The notes: generated by a model from the sequence alone, not told the origin. A stretch of 64,000 bases of DNA from Methylocystis sp. IM3 (GCF_038070105.1 NZ_JBBPBZ010000002.1:2368001-2432000); one strand, 5' to 3'; counted from the first letter of the stretch, positions 20,918 to 30,565 are shown. Numbers and translations: made by a program.

Positions 20918-21871
20918 CTATCGGCTTTTGGCGGGCGGGTCGGAGAGCGGGTGCAGGTCGCGCACCATGGCGCGAACCCGCTCGTCGAGGACGTGAGTGT
21001 AAATCTGGGTGGTGGCGATGTCCGCATGACCCAGAAGCTCTTGCACGACGCGCAGGTCGGCGCCGTTCTGCAGGAGATGGCTGGCGAAGGCGTGGCGCAG
21101 GGCGTGAGGATGGACCTCGGCGGCGGTAAGCCCTGCGGCGACGCCAAGGGTTTTCAGCTCGCGAGCGAATGCCTGGCGGGTAAGATGGCCGCTGTCGCTG
21201 TCGGCCGGGAAAAGAAACGGGCCTTCGGCCAGAACCGGAGCGACCGCCTCCAGAAGCTTGCGATAATCCGCGATGGCGCGCTTCGCCCGCCCGGTGAGCG
21301 GCGCGAGCCGCTCGCGGCCGCCCTTGCCCTTGATGGTGATGAAGGCGTCGCGCGCCCGCGCCGCGCTTTTCGGCAGCGACACGAGCTCGGAGACGCGCAG
21401 GCCGGTCGCGTAGAGCGTTTCGAGCAGCGCATGGAGGCGCGCGGCGCGCAGCCGCTCGCGCAAGGGACGCTTCTCGTCGTCGAGCCCCTCGCGGGCTGCG
21501 GCGAGCAGACGCTCCACCTCGTCGATCGACATGACGCCGGGCGCGTCTCGCGTCAGCCTCGGCCCCTCCAGCGCGGCGGCAGGATCGTCGGCCCGATGCC
21601 CGTCCACATAGAGGAACTTGTGGAACTGCCGCAGCGCGGAGAGGCGCCGCGCGACCGTGGCGGTCGACATGCCGTGGGCGTCGAGCGCCGCGAGATAGGC
21701 GCGCAAATCATCTGTCGCGGCGTCGCCCGGAGCGCGCCCGCGCCGTGAAAGAAAGCCGGTGTAATCCGAGAGGTCGCGACGGTAGGCGTCCAGCGTGTTG
21801 CGCGCGGCGCCGCGCTCCGCCGCCAGCATGTCGAGAAATGCGTCGAGTTGGCGGGCGGCGGGCGGCATCAT
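20918..21871 (-). CDS. xerD: Site-specific tyrosine recombinase XerD
   Basis: A 317-residue tyrosine recombinase that acts with XerC at dif and FtsK to resolve chromosome dimers. The N-terminal SAM-like core-binding domain (LDAFLDMLAAERGAARNTLDAYRRD) precedes the catalytic domain with Arg in TGLRVSELVSLP, HALRHAFASHLLQNGADLRV (H-x-x-R), and Tyr in TTQIYTHV. No att-like features flank it, so it is the housekeeping enzyme, unlike the integrase near 53 kb. A conserved 47-residue membrane protein lies just upstream. Confidence 0.93.
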   Translation of the reverse strand: MMPPAARQLDAFLDMLAAERGAARNTLDAYRRDLSDYTGFLSRRGRAPGDAATDDLRAYLAALDAHGMSTATVARRLSALRQFHKFLYVDGHRADDPAAALEGPRLTRDAPGVMSIDEVERLLAAAREGLDDEKRPLRERLRAARLHALLETLYATGLRVSELVSLPKSAARARDAFITIKGKGGRERLAPLTGRAKRAIADYRKLLEAVAPVLAEGPFLFPADSDSGHLTRQAFARELKTLGVAAGLTAAEVHPHALRHAFASHLLQNGADLRVVQELLGHADIATTQIYTHVLDERVRAMVRDLHPLSDPPAKSR

Positions 21872-21881
21872 GGCCAGCGCC

Positions 21882-22025
21882 TCATTTATTGAGGCGTTGG
21901 GCCGGAATCGTATAGGTCATTTCCCGCGGCTGCGGCGTCACGAAAGAGACGACCGCGATCATGGCGCCATAAGCGAGCGCAACAATGGCCGCGACAATAA
22001 CCAGAAAGCGGAGAAGACTGGGCAA
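21882..22025 (-). CDS. Small single-pass membrane protein upstream of xerD
   Basis: A 47-residue frame with one hydrophobic helix (FLVIVAAIVALAYGAMIAVV) followed by FVTPQPREMTYTIPAQRLNK. The pattern is like small proteins I recall beside xerD in other rhizobia, such as a helix plus P(R/N)-x-R-E-M-x-x-x-I-P. It starts with TTG at 22025; an in-frame stop just upstream (22038-22040) excludes a longer version. No strong ribosome binding site is present, which lowers confidence. The stop is 10 nt before xerD, so it is probably in the same message. Confidence 0.55.
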   Translation of the reverse strand: MPSLLRFLVIVAAIVALAYGAMIAVVSFVTPQPREMTYTIPAQRLNK

Positions 22026-22099
22026 GGAAAGAACTCGTCAGCAAGAACCCTGCCCAAGTCTATCGCGCGAAGCGCGCCCGAATGCAACCGGGAGCGGGT

Positions 22100-22819
22100 C
22101 TAGCGCACGATCACCCTCGTTCCGACCGGAACGCGCGCGTAAAGATCGATCACGTCTTCGTTCATCATGCGAATGCAGCCAGAGGAGACATTCTGCCCGA
22201 TCGTGCCGGGCTCGTTGGTGCCGTGGATGCGATAGAGCGAGGAGCCGAGATACAGCGCGCGAGCGCCGAGCGGATTGGCGGGGCCGCCTTCCATGTGACG
22301 CGGCAGATCGGGGCGGCGCGCGAGCATTTCGGCAGGCGGCGTCCAGTCCGGCCATTCCGCCTTGCGGCTCACCGCCTTCACGCCGGACCACTCGAAGCCC
22401 GGCCGGCCGACGCCGATGCCGTAGCGGATCGCGCGCCCGTGGCCATGCACGAAGTAAAGGAACTTGCGCGGCGTATCGACGACGATCGTGCCCGGCGCCT
22501 CGGCGCCGTCGTAGGAGACTTCCGCGCGGGCGTAGCTCGGATCGAGCGCCCGTTGCGGCTGCTGCATGGGCGGTTCCGGCGCGTAAGCCGCGAGACGCGC
22601 GCCGGGGGGCGGCGCGGCGTAGCGCACCGGTCGCGGGTCGGCGCCCACGACAAGCGCCTCGATCAGACCGCCGCCCAGCGCGCTTTGCTGTTCCGGATAG
22701 GGCGGCGCGGCGGAAAGGGCGGGATTGGCGCGGGCTGCCCCGCCCTGGGCGGCGCCGAGCAAGAGCACGAAAACCGTCGCCGGAACGGCGGAGCGAAAGA
22801 TTGCACGGCGCACAGACAT
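22100..22819 (-). CDS. L,D-transpeptidase (YkuD/ErfK family)
   Basis: A 239-residue exported protein with a signal peptide (VPATVFVLLLGAAQGGAARA), a Pro/Ala-rich linker, and a YkuD domain in the last 140 residues. The active site is SSGCIRMMNEDVIDLYARV, with the nucleophilic Cys and the nearby His in YRIHGTNEP. Such enzymes make 3-3 cross-links or attach lipoproteins to peptidoglycan. The second ATG (22819, MSVRRAIFRS) is preferred over 22831. It is the simpler of two L,D-transpeptidases here; the other is at 12210. Confidence 0.9.
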   Translation of the reverse strand: MSVRRAIFRSAVPATVFVLLLGAAQGGAARANPALSAAPPYPEQQSALGGGLIEALVVGADPRPVRYAAPPPGARLAAYAPEPPMQQPQRALDPSYARAEVSYDGAEAPGTIVVDTPRKFLYFVHGHGRAIRYGIGVGRPGFEWSGVKAVSRKAEWPDWTPPAEMLARRPDLPRHMEGGPANPLGARALYLGSSLYRIHGTNEPGTIGQNVSSGCIRMMNEDVIDLYARVPVGTRVIVR

Positions 22820-22981
22820 GAGAAAAACCACTGCAAGCGCGCCGCGCTTGCAGGGCGCAGACGCGAATAACGATGGCGGCCAGTCTGCTATGCTCGAGCT
22901 ATGCCGTAAATGCGCAACGAATTACATGGTTAGGCGCAAGTATAGCCTGATGGTGAACGGCCCCTTGCGACCTTCGCCGGT

Positions 22982-23608
22982 TCAGAAGTGCGATTCAGAG
23001 TCCTCTTGTTCCGCCGGGATTTCGTGGCGCATGATCAGCGGCGCCTGCGCGACGGCGAAAAGGACGGTCAGCGGCAGAATGCCGAAGACCTTGAAGTTCA
23101 CCCAGGCGTCGGTCGAGACGACGTGGCGGACGACTTCGTTCAGGCCGGCGAGGAAAAAGAAGAACAGGCCCCACCGCCAGGTGAGCTTGCGCCATCCTTC
23201 GTCGTCGATATGGATCGCCATGTCGAAGACGATGGGCAGCAGAAGCTTGCCGAAGTAGAGCGCGCCGATGAGCGCCGCGCCGAACATGGAGTAGAGGATC
23301 GTCACCTTCAGCTTGATGAAGTCCTCGTTTTGCAGAAAGACCGTGAGGCCGCCGAAGACGAGCACGAGGATCGCGGTGACGACCGGCATCGCCGGCAGAT
23401 GTTTGGTGACCGCCCAGGAAACGGCGAGCGTCAGCAGAACGCCGGCCATCAGCACGCCGGTGGCGTAGAAAATGCCGAATTTGCTGTTGACGACGAAGAA
23501 GACGATCAGCGGCCCGAGTTCGAGCGCGATTTTCAGTCCCGGATTGAGTTTCTTCTTCTGTCCCGCCGGCGGCGCCGCCTTGACCGGCGTTGTCGTTTCC
23601 TGTGTCAT
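22982..23608 (-). CDS. yciB: Inner membrane-spanning protein YciB (septation protein A)
   Basis: A 208-residue membrane protein with five to six hydrophobic helices (LELGPLIVFFVVNSKFGIFYA, LLTLAVSWAVTKHLP, VVTAILVLVFGGLTVFLQNE, and later segments). It includes the family segments LQNEDFIKLKVTILYSMFG and WRKLTWRWGLFFFFLAGLNE. YciB takes part in envelope synthesis and cell-division septation. The start at 23608 (MTQETTTPVK) lies 4 nt after the ftsY stop, so the two form an operon; a longer frame upstream overlaps ftsY. Confidence 0.93.
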   Translation of the reverse strand: MTQETTTPVKAAPPAGQKKKLNPGLKIALELGPLIVFFVVNSKFGIFYATGVLMAGVLLTLAVSWAVTKHLPAMPVVTAILVLVFGGLTVFLQNEDFIKLKVTILYSMFGAALIGALYFGKLLLPIVFDMAIHIDDEGWRKLTWRWGLFFFFLAGLNEVVRHVVSTDAWVNFKVFGILPLTVLFAVAQAPLIMRHEIPAEQEDSESHF

Positions 23609-23612
23609 AACC

Positions 23613-24689
23613 TTAGCTTTCCGGCGCCGGCTCCGGCGCTTCTTCATCTTCGTCGAGGCCGGCGATCGCGCGGGCGAAGTCACGGGCGGTGAAGGGCTCC
23701 AGATCGTCGGCGCCCTCTCCGACGCCGATGAAGTGGATTGGCAGGCCGTAAGCGTCGGCAATCGCGACCAGAATGCCGCCGCGCGCGGTGCCGTCGAGCT
23801 TCGTCATGACGAGGCCGGTCACGCCGGCGGTGCGGCCAAAAATCTCGACCTGCTGCAAGGCATTCTGACCGACCGTGGCGTCCAGCACAAGCAGGACCGC
23901 GTGGGGGGCCTCGGGCTCCGCCTTTTTCATCACCCGGACGATTTTTTCGAGCTCCGCCATCAGCTCGGCGCGATTTTGCAGACGGCCGGCCGTGTCCATG
24001 AGCAGAATATCGGCTTCAGTCTCGCGCGCGCGATTGATCGCGTCGAAGGCGAGGCCCGCGGCGTCCGCGCCCTCCTTGCCCGCCACCACTTCGGCGTCGA
24101 GCCGCGCGCCCCAGATCTTGAGCTGATCGACCGCCGCGGCGCGAAATGTGTCGCCCGCCGCCAGCACCACCTTCTTGCGCTCGCCCGTCCATTTGGAAGC
24201 AAGCTTGGCGATGGTCGTCGTCTTGCCCGAGCCATTGACGCCAACGACCAGGATGATGAACGGCTTTTTGGTCTCGTCGATCTCAAAGGGCGTGGCCACG
24301 GGCGTCAGCACCGACTCGACCTCGCGGGCGAGGATGGCGCGGACCTCCTCGGGGGCGATGTCCCTCTCGTAGCGGGCCTTGCCGACGGCCTTGGTGATGC
24401 GAGACGAGGCGCCGACCCCGAGATCGGCGCGCAGCAGCACGTCCTCGAGCTCCTCGAGCGTCAGCGCGTCGAGCTTGCGCTTGGTGAAAATATCGGCGAC
24501 GCCCTGAGTGATCGCCTGCGAGGTGCGGGCGAGGCCGCCCGTGAGGCGCTGCCACCAGGATTTTTTTGGAGCTTCCGCCTCGGCGGCGGCCTCCGGCGTC
24601 GCCGGCTCCTCCGCCTGTGGCTCCGCGCCTCTGCCGAACAGGCGCGAAAACATGCCGCGCTTCTTAGGTCCGTTTGCGTCCGTGCTCAT
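23613..24689 (-). CDS. ftsY: Signal recognition particle receptor FtsY
   Basis: A 358-residue GTPase that docks SRP-ribosome complexes at the inner membrane. An acidic/Ala-rich A region (about residues 1-50) precedes the N domain and the G domain. The G domain contains GVNGSGKTTTIAKLA (G1), DTFRAAA, DTAGRLQ (G3) and TKLDGTARGG (G4). The start MSTDANGPKKRGMFSRLFGR (24689) was chosen over an upstream Met because it begins with the usual basic amphipathic segment. yciB follows 4 nt after the stop. Confidence 0.96.
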   Translation of the reverse strand: MSTDANGPKKRGMFSRLFGRGAEPQAEEPATPEAAAEAEAPKKSWWQRLTGGLARTSQAITQGVADIFTKRKLDALTLEELEDVLLRADLGVGASSRITKAVGKARYERDIAPEEVRAILAREVESVLTPVATPFEIDETKKPFIILVVGVNGSGKTTTIAKLASKWTGERKKVVLAAGDTFRAAAVDQLKIWGARLDAEVVAGKEGADAAGLAFDAINRARETEADILLMDTAGRLQNRAELMAELEKIVRVMKKAEPEAPHAVLLVLDATVGQNALQQVEIFGRTAGVTGLVMTKLDGTARGGILVAIADAYGLPIHFIGVGEGADDLEPFTARDFARAIAGLDEDEEAPEPAPES

Positions 24690-24921
24690 GCGTCCCTCAT
24701 GCGGCGAACTGCCTACACCAGTCGCGCATAAAGGGCTAGCGCATCGGGCGGGGAGAGCGGCCTTTCGCACTCCTGACCGCGCTAAAACGCCGCGGGACGC
24801 TTTCCCCGAGGGCGCGAGGGCCTAGTTACCTGATGCGGGATCGCGTTGCGGCGGCGTTATTGCCGTATCGGTTCCACAAGGGCGGGCCGGCGGCCGAAGC
24901 TCGCCCTTTCCATCTCTCGCC

Positions 24922-25905
24922 TCACCAGCGCAGGACCGCGCCTCCCCAGCTCATGCCCGCGCCGATCGCCATCATGGCGATCACGTCGCCTCTCTTCAGC
25001 TTTCCGCCGCGATGGGCCTCGTCCAGCGAGATGGGCATGGAGGCGCTGGACGTGTTGCCGAAGCGGTCGATGTTGATCCAGCACTTTTCGCGCGGCACGC
25101 CGAGCGTATCCAGCGCCGACTCGATGATGCGCTGGTTCGCCTGATGGCAGATGACGTGATCGACGTCGGCCGCAGACAGCCCCGCCTTGGCCAGCGTCTC
25201 GGCGACCACCTCGGGCAGAAGCCGCGTCGCGACCCTGTAAACCTCCCTGCCCCGCATCCTGATCTTGTTGCCATTGTCCGCCAGCATCTCCTGCGAAACC
25301 GGCTGGCGGCTGCCGCCCCCGAAAATGCCGAGGATGCCCGTCATCGAGCCGTCGGTGCGCAGGGTGGCGGCCAGCAGCCCGTGCCCCTCTTCCTCGGTCG
25401 CGCCGAGCAGCATCGCCCCGGCCGCGTCGCCGAACAGCACGCAGGTCTCCCGGTTGCCCCAGTCGACGAAACGGCTCAGCGTCTCGGCGCCGATGACCAG
25501 CGCGCGCCGGACCATGCCCGAGCGGATGAACTGGTCCGCGATGGTGAGCCCATAGATCGAGCCGGCGCAGGCGGCGGCCACGTCGAAACAGAAGGCGTTC
25601 CGGGCGCCGATGAGGTCTTGCACGAAGGCGGCGCAGGAGGGCGTCGGCGTGTCGCCCGTCACGGTGCCGACCACGATCATATCGACTTCGGCAGCCGAGA
25701 CGCCCGCGTTTTCGAGCGCCTGCCGCGCCGCGGCGGCGGCGAGGTCCGAGGTGGCCTCGTGGTCGCCGGCGACATGCCGCTCCCTTATGCCGGTCCGGCT
25801 GACGATCCACTCGCTGTTGGTGGCGACGATTTTCTCGAGATCGGCGTTGGTGAGAACACGCTCCGGCGCATAGGATCCGGTTCCGAGAACGATGGAATTC
25901 GGCAA
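24922..25905 (-). CDS. fabH: Beta-ketoacyl-ACP synthase III (FabH-like)
   Basis: A 327-residue thiolase-fold enzyme that condenses acetyl-CoA with malonyl-ACP to start fatty-acid synthesis. The catalytic triad is visible: Cys in AAACAGSIYGL, His in ICHQANQRII, and Asn in FGNTSSASMP. GGSRQPVS in the middle is also typical. It stands alone, leftward, not in the usual plsX-fabH cluster, so it could be a paralogue acting on a special acyl starter. The 358-nt region upstream (25906-26263) should hold its promoter. Confidence 0.9.
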   Translation of the reverse strand: MPNSIVLGTGSYAPERVLTNADLEKIVATNSEWIVSRTGIRERHVAGDHEATSDLAAAAARQALENAGVSAAEVDMIVVGTVTGDTPTPSCAAFVQDLIGARNAFCFDVAAACAGSIYGLTIADQFIRSGMVRRALVIGAETLSRFVDWGNRETCVLFGDAAGAMLLGATEEEGHGLLAATLRTDGSMTGILGIFGGGSRQPVSQEMLADNGNKIRMRGREVYRVATRLLPEVVAETLAKAGLSAADVDHVICHQANQRIIESALDTLGVPREKCWINIDRFGNTSSASMPISLDEAHRGGKLKRGDVIAMMAIGAGMSWGGAVLRW

Positions 25906-26263
25906 GGCTTGGTCTTTCTGAAAAAAGCGGCCGCCGGCGCGGCGTTAACGAGCGTCGGCGCGTGCAGGCGCCCGGCGGGCTCCGGCGCGGCTATTCATAT
26001 CGGCGCGGGCTCGAAGCGCAAAGGCTTTTTGCAGCGCAGCACAACCCGCTGATATCCTTGTATTTCATGCTGCCGCGCTGGTGGCTCCCGGAGAATCCGC
26101 GCCTGCTTTTTGCGCACCCGATCCGGCCCGTCGCAACCTTTCTTTAAGAGCGTGCAAATATTAACAAAGGGCCGGGCGGCAGGCGGGCAGGCCGCGCCCC
26201 GTTCTCGACAACCCTCGTCTTCGCGTCGCCGCGAGCTCCCCGCGGCAGAAGGAGTTTCTGTTC
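25906..26263. other. Intergenic region between fabH and the 21-residue ORF
   Basis: No gene seen. It probably holds the leftward fabH promoter and the promoter of the rightward micro-ORF/rimO transcript. No defined promoter box or riboswitch could be called. Confidence 0.4.
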
Positions 26264-26329
26264 ATGATTCATGCCTTGATCTTTGCCGCTGTCGCGCTCT
26301 ATGCCCTCGTCGGCGCCCTGACGGCCTGA
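26264..26329 (+). CDS. Candidate 21-residue hydrophobic micro-protein upstream of rimO
   Basis: A 21-codon frame ([18 protein letters not shown] then LTA) that is almost entirely hydrophobic and could span the membrane once. It has AAGGAG at 26249-26254, spaced 9 nt from the ATG, and ends with a TGA 52 nt before rimO. It is too short to identify by similarity. It could be a real membrane micro-protein or a leader peptide. Support comes only from the ribosome binding site and composition. Confidence 0.4.
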   Translation: MIHALIFAAVALYALVGALTA

Positions 26330-26381
26330 TTTTTCTCTCCTTTCGATTGCCTTCCGCGTCGCGCCATGGCAATCGGGCGCG

Positions 26382-27728
26382 ATGCAGGAAGACCAGAAGC
26401 GCACCGCCCCGCGCGTTTCCTTCGTTTCGCTCGGTTGTCCCAAGGCCCTCGTCGACAGCGAGCGCATCGTCACAAGATTGCGCGCGGAGGGTTATGAACT
26501 CGCGCGCCACCACGCCGGCGCCGATGTCGTCGTCGTCAACACCTGCGGGTTTCTCGACAGCGCCAAGGCCGAGTCGCTCGACGCCATCGGCTCGGCGCTC
26601 GCCGAAAACGGCAAGGTGATCGTCACGGGCTGCATGGGCGCCGAGCCCGATCAGATCAGCGCCCGCTTCCCCGACGTGCTCGCCATCACCGGCCCGCAGC
26701 AATATGAGAGCGTGGTCGAGGCCGTGCACCGCGCCGCCGCCCCGGCGCATGATCCCTTCGTCGATCTCGTGCCCGAACAGGGGGTGAAGCTCACCCCGCG
26801 CCATTACGCCTATCTGAAAATCTCCGAGGGCTGCGACAACAGCTGCTCCTTCTGCATCATCCCGCATCTACGCGGGCCGCTCGTCTCGCGCCCCGCCGCC
26901 GACGTGCTGCGTGAAGCCGAAAAGCTTGCGCGCGCCGGCGTGAAGGAGCTGCTGGTCATCTCGCAGGACACGAGCGCCTATGGCCGCGACCTGCGCTACG
27001 CCGAAAGCATGTTCGGCGACCGCGCAGTGCGCGCGCGCTTTCTCGACCTTTCGCGAGAACTCTCCGAGCTCGACGTCTGGGTCCGCCTGCATTACGTCTA
27101 TCCCTATCCGCATGTGGACGAGGTCATCGGCCTCATGGCCGAGGGCAAGATTCTTCCCTATCTCGACATCCCCTTCCAGCACGCGGCCCCGAATGTGCTG
27201 AAGGCGATGAAGCGCCCGGCGAACGAGGAAAAGACGCTGGCGCGCATCAAAAGCTGGCGCGCCGCCTGCCCCGACCTCACACTGCGCTCGACCTTCATCG
27301 TCGGCTTCCCCGGCGAGACCGAGGAAGATTTCGAGATCCTGCTCGACTGGCTCGACGAGGCGGAGATCGACCGCGCCGGGGCCTTCAAATATGAGCCCGT
27401 CGCCGGCGCGCCGGCGAACGACCTCGGCCTCGCGCCCGTTCCCGACGACGTGAAGGAGGCGCGCTGGAAACGCTTCATGGAGAAGCAGCAGGCGGTGAGC
27501 GCAAGGCTGATGAAGCGAAAGGTCGGAAAGAGGCTCCAGGTCATCATCGACGAGCCGGGCGGCGGCGCGTCCGGCGTACTCGCCAAGGGCCGCACCAAGG
27601 CTGACGCGCCCGAAATCGACGGCTCTGCTTTCGTCTCGTCCCGCCGCCCGCTGCGCGCAGGCGACATCGTGACCATCAAAGTCGAGCGCGCCGACGCCTA
27701 TGACGTTTACGGCGCAGCCTCTGGCTGA
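26382..27728 (+). CDS. rimO: Ribosomal protein uS12 methylthiotransferase RimO
   Basis: A 448-residue radical SAM enzyme that adds a methylthio group to an Asp of ribosomal protein S12. The N-terminal UPF0004 domain has the first cluster cysteines ([30 protein letters not shown]). The radical SAM motif is CDNSCSFC in [19 protein letters not shown] near residue 150. A C-terminal TRAM domain is present ([19 protein letters not shown]). Matching length and all three domains separate it from MiaB/MtaB. Confidence 0.96.
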   Translation: MQEDQKRTAPRVSFVSLGCPKALVDSERIVTRLRAEGYELARHHAGADVVVVNTCGFLDSAKAESLDAIGSALAENGKVIVTGCMGAEPDQISARFPDVLAITGPQQYESVVEAVHRAAAPAHDPFVDLVPEQGVKLTPRHYAYLKISEGCDNSCSFCIIPHLRGPLVSRPAADVLREAEKLARAGVKELLVISQDTSAYGRDLRYAESMFGDRAVRARFLDLSRELSELDVWVRLHYVYPYPHVDEVIGLMAEGKILPYLDIPFQHAAPNVLKAMKRPANEEKTLARIKSWRAACPDLTLRSTFIVGFPGETEEDFEILLDWLDEAEIDRAGAFKYEPVAGAPANDLGLAPVPDDVKEARWKRFMEKQQAVSARLMKRKVGKRLQVIIDEPGGGASGVLAKGRTKADAPEIDGSAFVSSRRPLRAGDIVTIKVERADAYDVYGAASG

Positions 27729-27829
27729 CGCCCGCGCGTGTGGCGGAGATCCGCCCAGATTTGGCGGAGAGCGCCGCTTCCCCACAAGCCTCGCACTCGT
27801 AAAATTGATCGAGAAAGCGAGGAAGCGCC

Positions 27830-28147
27830 ATGTCGGAAAGAGAAACCCGCCAGAACCAATCCACACCGCCGCGCCGGCGCGGCGAACAGCCTGAATTCGT
27901 GTTCCCCGTGCCCAAGAACATGGTCTACGGGACCGTTGCGGTCGTCATAGCGTCGCTGTTGGTGACCTTCTTCGCGCGCAACCCCTATACGCAGGCGTCG
28001 ACCGAGGGCAGTCTCTATTACGAGCGCGGCATGGAGACCAACATGGTCCTCTGGGTCGTGATCTTCATTGGCGTCCCGGCAAGCTTCCTCGCCTACAAGC
28101 ACTGGTTCCTGCCGATGCTCGAACGCCGAGCCAAGACCCGGCGCTAA
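27830..28147 (+). CDS. Two-TM membrane protein, paralogue of the 28241 gene
   Basis: A 105-residue uncharacterised protein. A basic N-terminus with polar residues (about 1-30) leads to one TM helix (YGTVAVVIASLLVTFFARNPY), a short extracytoplasmic loop (SLYYERGMETN) and a second TM (VLWVVIFIGVPASFLAYKHWF) with a basic end. GAGG-rich sequence precedes the ATG at 27830. The next gene encodes a clear homologue with the shared pattern ARNPYTQxxxEG. The two may form a small membrane complex; function unknown. Confidence 0.7.
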   Translation: MSERETRQNQSTPPRRRGEQPEFVFPVPKNMVYGTVAVVIASLLVTFFARNPYTQASTEGSLYYERGMETNMVLWVVIFIGVPASFLAYKHWFLPMLERRAKTRR

Positions 28148-28240
28148 AAGGTCTCGGCACATCCCCGGCGGCGCTCTATGGCGCGGGCTTCCGGTCTGTT
28201 CCATATTAGGGGCCGGAAGCCTTACAGAGGAGCGCGCCCC

Positions 28241-28534
28241 ATGAACGAAGATCGCAAAGATCGTCAACAGACCCCGCGAAATGAGAAGCCGGGCCAGCCG
28301 GTCATGCTGATCCCGAAAAGCTTCATCTACATCATCGGCGCGATTGTCGTCGGCTCGTTTCTGCTGACCCTTTTCGTGCGGAACCCCTACACGCAGTCGG
28401 TTCACGAGGGCGGCACTTTCTATGAGAACGGCGTCGACAACTCCGCCTTGATGTGGGTCGCAATCTTCGTCGGCATCCCCGCAAGCTTCTGGGCCTACAA
28501 GCGGTGGATCATCCCGCTCTTCGACAAGAAGTGA
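28241..28534 (+). CDS. Two-TM membrane protein, paralogue of the 27830 gene
   Basis: A 97-residue protein with the same architecture as its neighbour: charged N-terminus, TM helix (FIYIIGAIVVGSFLLTLFVR), NPYTQSVHEGGTFYENGVDN loop, and second TM (LMWVAIFVGIPASFWAYKRW). AGAGGAG at 28226-28232 precedes the ATG at 28241. Its stop codon touches the nadD stop at 28535 on the opposite strand. The duplicate pair is probably an old tandem duplication. No function is known to me. Confidence 0.7.
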   Translation: MNEDRKDRQQTPRNEKPGQPVMLIPKSFIYIIGAIVVGSFLLTLFVRNPYTQSVHEGGTFYENGVDNSALMWVAIFVGIPASFWAYKRWIIPLFDKK

Positions 28535-29137
28535 TCAGGGCGCGCTCCGCCGCAGCGCCGTCGAGGACGTCGCGCTGCGCGGGCCGTGCAGATAGACATA
28601 GGCCGGCGGCGTCGCTGTCGGCAATGAGCCCGCCACGCGCTCGTCGATCCTCGCGTGCGGAAATCGCTGCACAGCCTTTGCGCTTGCCGCCTTCGCAGTC
28701 GCGCCTGGGCGATCGACGATGGCGACGGGCGTGGTGCGCATGATCTCTTCCCAATCGCGCCAGCGATGAAACTGCAGGAGATTGTCCGCGCCCATGATCC
28801 AGACGAAATGGACGCCGGGGCAGCGACGGCGCAGGAATCGTAGGGTCTGGGCTGTGTAGCGGGCGCCGATATGCGCTTCGAGACCCGTCACCGCGATGCG
28901 CGGGTCTCGCGCCAATTTGCGCGCCGCTGCGATGCGCGCCTCGAGCGCCGGAAGCGCGCGCGTATCTTTCAGCGGATTGCCGGGCGTGACCAGCCACCAC
29001 AGCCGATCGAGCCCGAGCCTCGTGAGCGCAAGGCGCGCGACCAGCGCATGACCCTCGTGCGGCGGATCGAAGGAGCCCCCGAAAAGCCCGATCCGCATTC
29101 CCGGCGCATGAGGCGGCAGGCGGACAGGCGCCGTCAT
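28535..29137 (-). CDS. nadD: Nicotinate-nucleotide adenylyltransferase
   Basis: A 200-residue enzyme that forms deamido-NAD from nicotinate mononucleotide and ATP. The nucleotidyltransferase signature is GLFGGSFDPPHEGHALVARL, with the HxGH motif reading HEGH. FVWIMGADNLLQFHRW provides the nicotinate-binding Asn/Trp. The N-terminus before residue 14 may not be translated. It follows proA by 25 nt on the same strand. In many rhizobia rsfS and rlmH follow nadD, but here convergent genes follow. Confidence 0.92.
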   Translation of the reverse strand: MTAPVRLPPHAPGMRIGLFGGSFDPPHEGHALVARLALTRLGLDRLWWLVTPGNPLKDTRALPALEARIAAARKLARDPRIAVTGLEAHIGARYTAQTLRFLRRRCPGVHFVWIMGADNLLQFHRWRDWEEIMRTTPVAIVDRPGATAKAASAKAVQRFPHARIDERVAGSLPTATPPAYVYLHGPRSATSSTALRRSAP

Positions 29138-29162
29138 CGACGCGGCGCGCCCGGCCGCTGAT

Positions 29163-30452
29163 TCACGCCCTCACCTGCCCGGCGCCGTACACCCGATATT
29201 TGAACGAAGTGAGCTGCTCCACGCCCACAGGTCCGCGCGCATGCATGCGCCCTGTCGCAATGCCGATCTCGGCGCCGAAGCCGAACTCGCCGCCATCGGC
29301 GAACTGCGTCGAGGCGTTATGCAGCACGATGGCCGAGTCGACCTCGTGCATGAAGCGCCGCGCAACCGCCTCGTCCGTCGTGATGATGCAATCGGTATGG
29401 TGCGAGCCATAGGTCTCGATATGCTCGATCGCGGCCTCCAGCCCGTCGACGACCTTCGCCGCGATGACGGCGTCGAGATATTCCGCGCGCCAGTCGTCTT
29501 CGACGGCCGGCGTAACGCGGGAGTCGATGGCCTGGGTCGCAGCGTCGCCGCGCACCTCGCAGCCCGAATCGATCAGCATGGCGACGAGCGGCGCCAGATG
29601 GGTCGCTGCGCAGGCCTTGTCGACCAACAGCGTCTCGGCAGCGCCGCAGATGCCCGTGCGCCGCATCTTGGCGTTGAGCAGCACGCGCTTGGCCATGTCG
29701 AGGTCGGCGTCCTTGTGCACGAAGACATGGACGATCCCCTCGAGATGCGCGAAGACCGGCACGCGCGCCTCGTGCTGCACGCGCGCCACCAGGCTCTTGC
29801 CGCCGCGCGGCACGATGACGTCGATGGCGCCGTCGAGCCCCGCGAGCATGGCGCCGACCGCGGCGCGGTCGCTCGTGTCGATCAGGGAAATCGCCGCCTC
29901 CGGCAGGCCCGCGGCCTTCAGCCCGGCCACAAGGCAGGCATGAATCGCGCGCGACGAGCGCAGGCTTTCCGAGCCGCCGCGCAGGATGGCCGCGTTGCCC
30001 GCCTTCAGACAGAGCGCCCCGGCGTCGGCCGTGACATTGGGACGGCTTTCGTAGATGACGCCGATCACGCCGAGCGGCGTCGCGACGCGTTCGATGATGA
30101 GCCCGTTGGGCCGCTCGAATCGCGCGAGCACCCGTCCGACCGGATCGGGCAGCGCCGCAATCTCCTCGACGCCACGCGCAATGGCCTCGACCCGGCCAGG
30201 GTCGAGCGTGAGCCGATCGATGAACGAGCCCACCGTCCCGCGCGCCTTGGCGTCCGCGACATCGAGCGCATTGGCCGCGAGAATCGTCTCACCCTGCCGA
30301 CGAATCTCGGCCGCCGCGACGCGCAGCGCCTCGTTGCGCGCCTCGGCGGGCGCCAGCGCGACGGCCCGCGCCGCCTTGCGCGCGGCGCGCCCGAGAGCGA
30401 CAAGCGAAGCCTCGAGGGCCGCTTTTTGCGGCGTATCTGCGATAAGCGTCAT
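29163..30452 (-). CDS. proA: Gamma-glutamyl phosphate reductase
   Basis: A 429-residue NADPH-dependent enzyme of proline synthesis that reduces glutamyl 5-phosphate to glutamate semialdehyde. It belongs to the aldehyde dehydrogenase fold, with the catalytic Cys in [11 protein letters not shown] and the [18 protein letters not shown] segment. The C-terminus reads [20 protein letters not shown] used the Met at 30452 (MTLIADTPQ), since the preceding 13 residues look untranslated. nadD follows downstream; proB is not next to it in the window. Confidence 0.96.
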   Translation of the reverse strand: MTLIADTPQKAALEASLVALGRAARKAARAVALAPAEARNEALRVAAAEIRRQGETILAANALDVADAKARGTVGSFIDRLTLDPGRVEAIARGVEEIAALPDPVGRVLARFERPNGLIIERVATPLGVIGVIYESRPNVTADAGALCLKAGNAAILRGGSESLRSSRAIHACLVAGLKAAGLPEAAISLIDTSDRAAVGAMLAGLDGAIDVIVPRGGKSLVARVQHEARVPVFAHLEGIVHVFVHKDADLDMAKRVLLNAKMRRTGICGAAETLLVDKACAATHLAPLVAMLIDSGCEVRGDAATQAIDSRVTPAVEDDWRAEYLDAVIAAKVVDGLEAAIEHIETYGSHHTDCIITTDEAVARRFMHEVDSAIVLHNASTQFADGGEFGFGAEIGIATGRMHARGPVGVEQLTSFKYRVYGAGQVRA

Positions 30453-30565
30453 GGTTTTCGATCCGAAAAAAGCCGGTCCTTCCGCTATCACGCGAGCGCC
30501 GAACGCGAAAGCGCCGTCAGGCCCTTGCAGACCGGCCCCGGCCAGTCTATAGAACCCCCGCGCCC

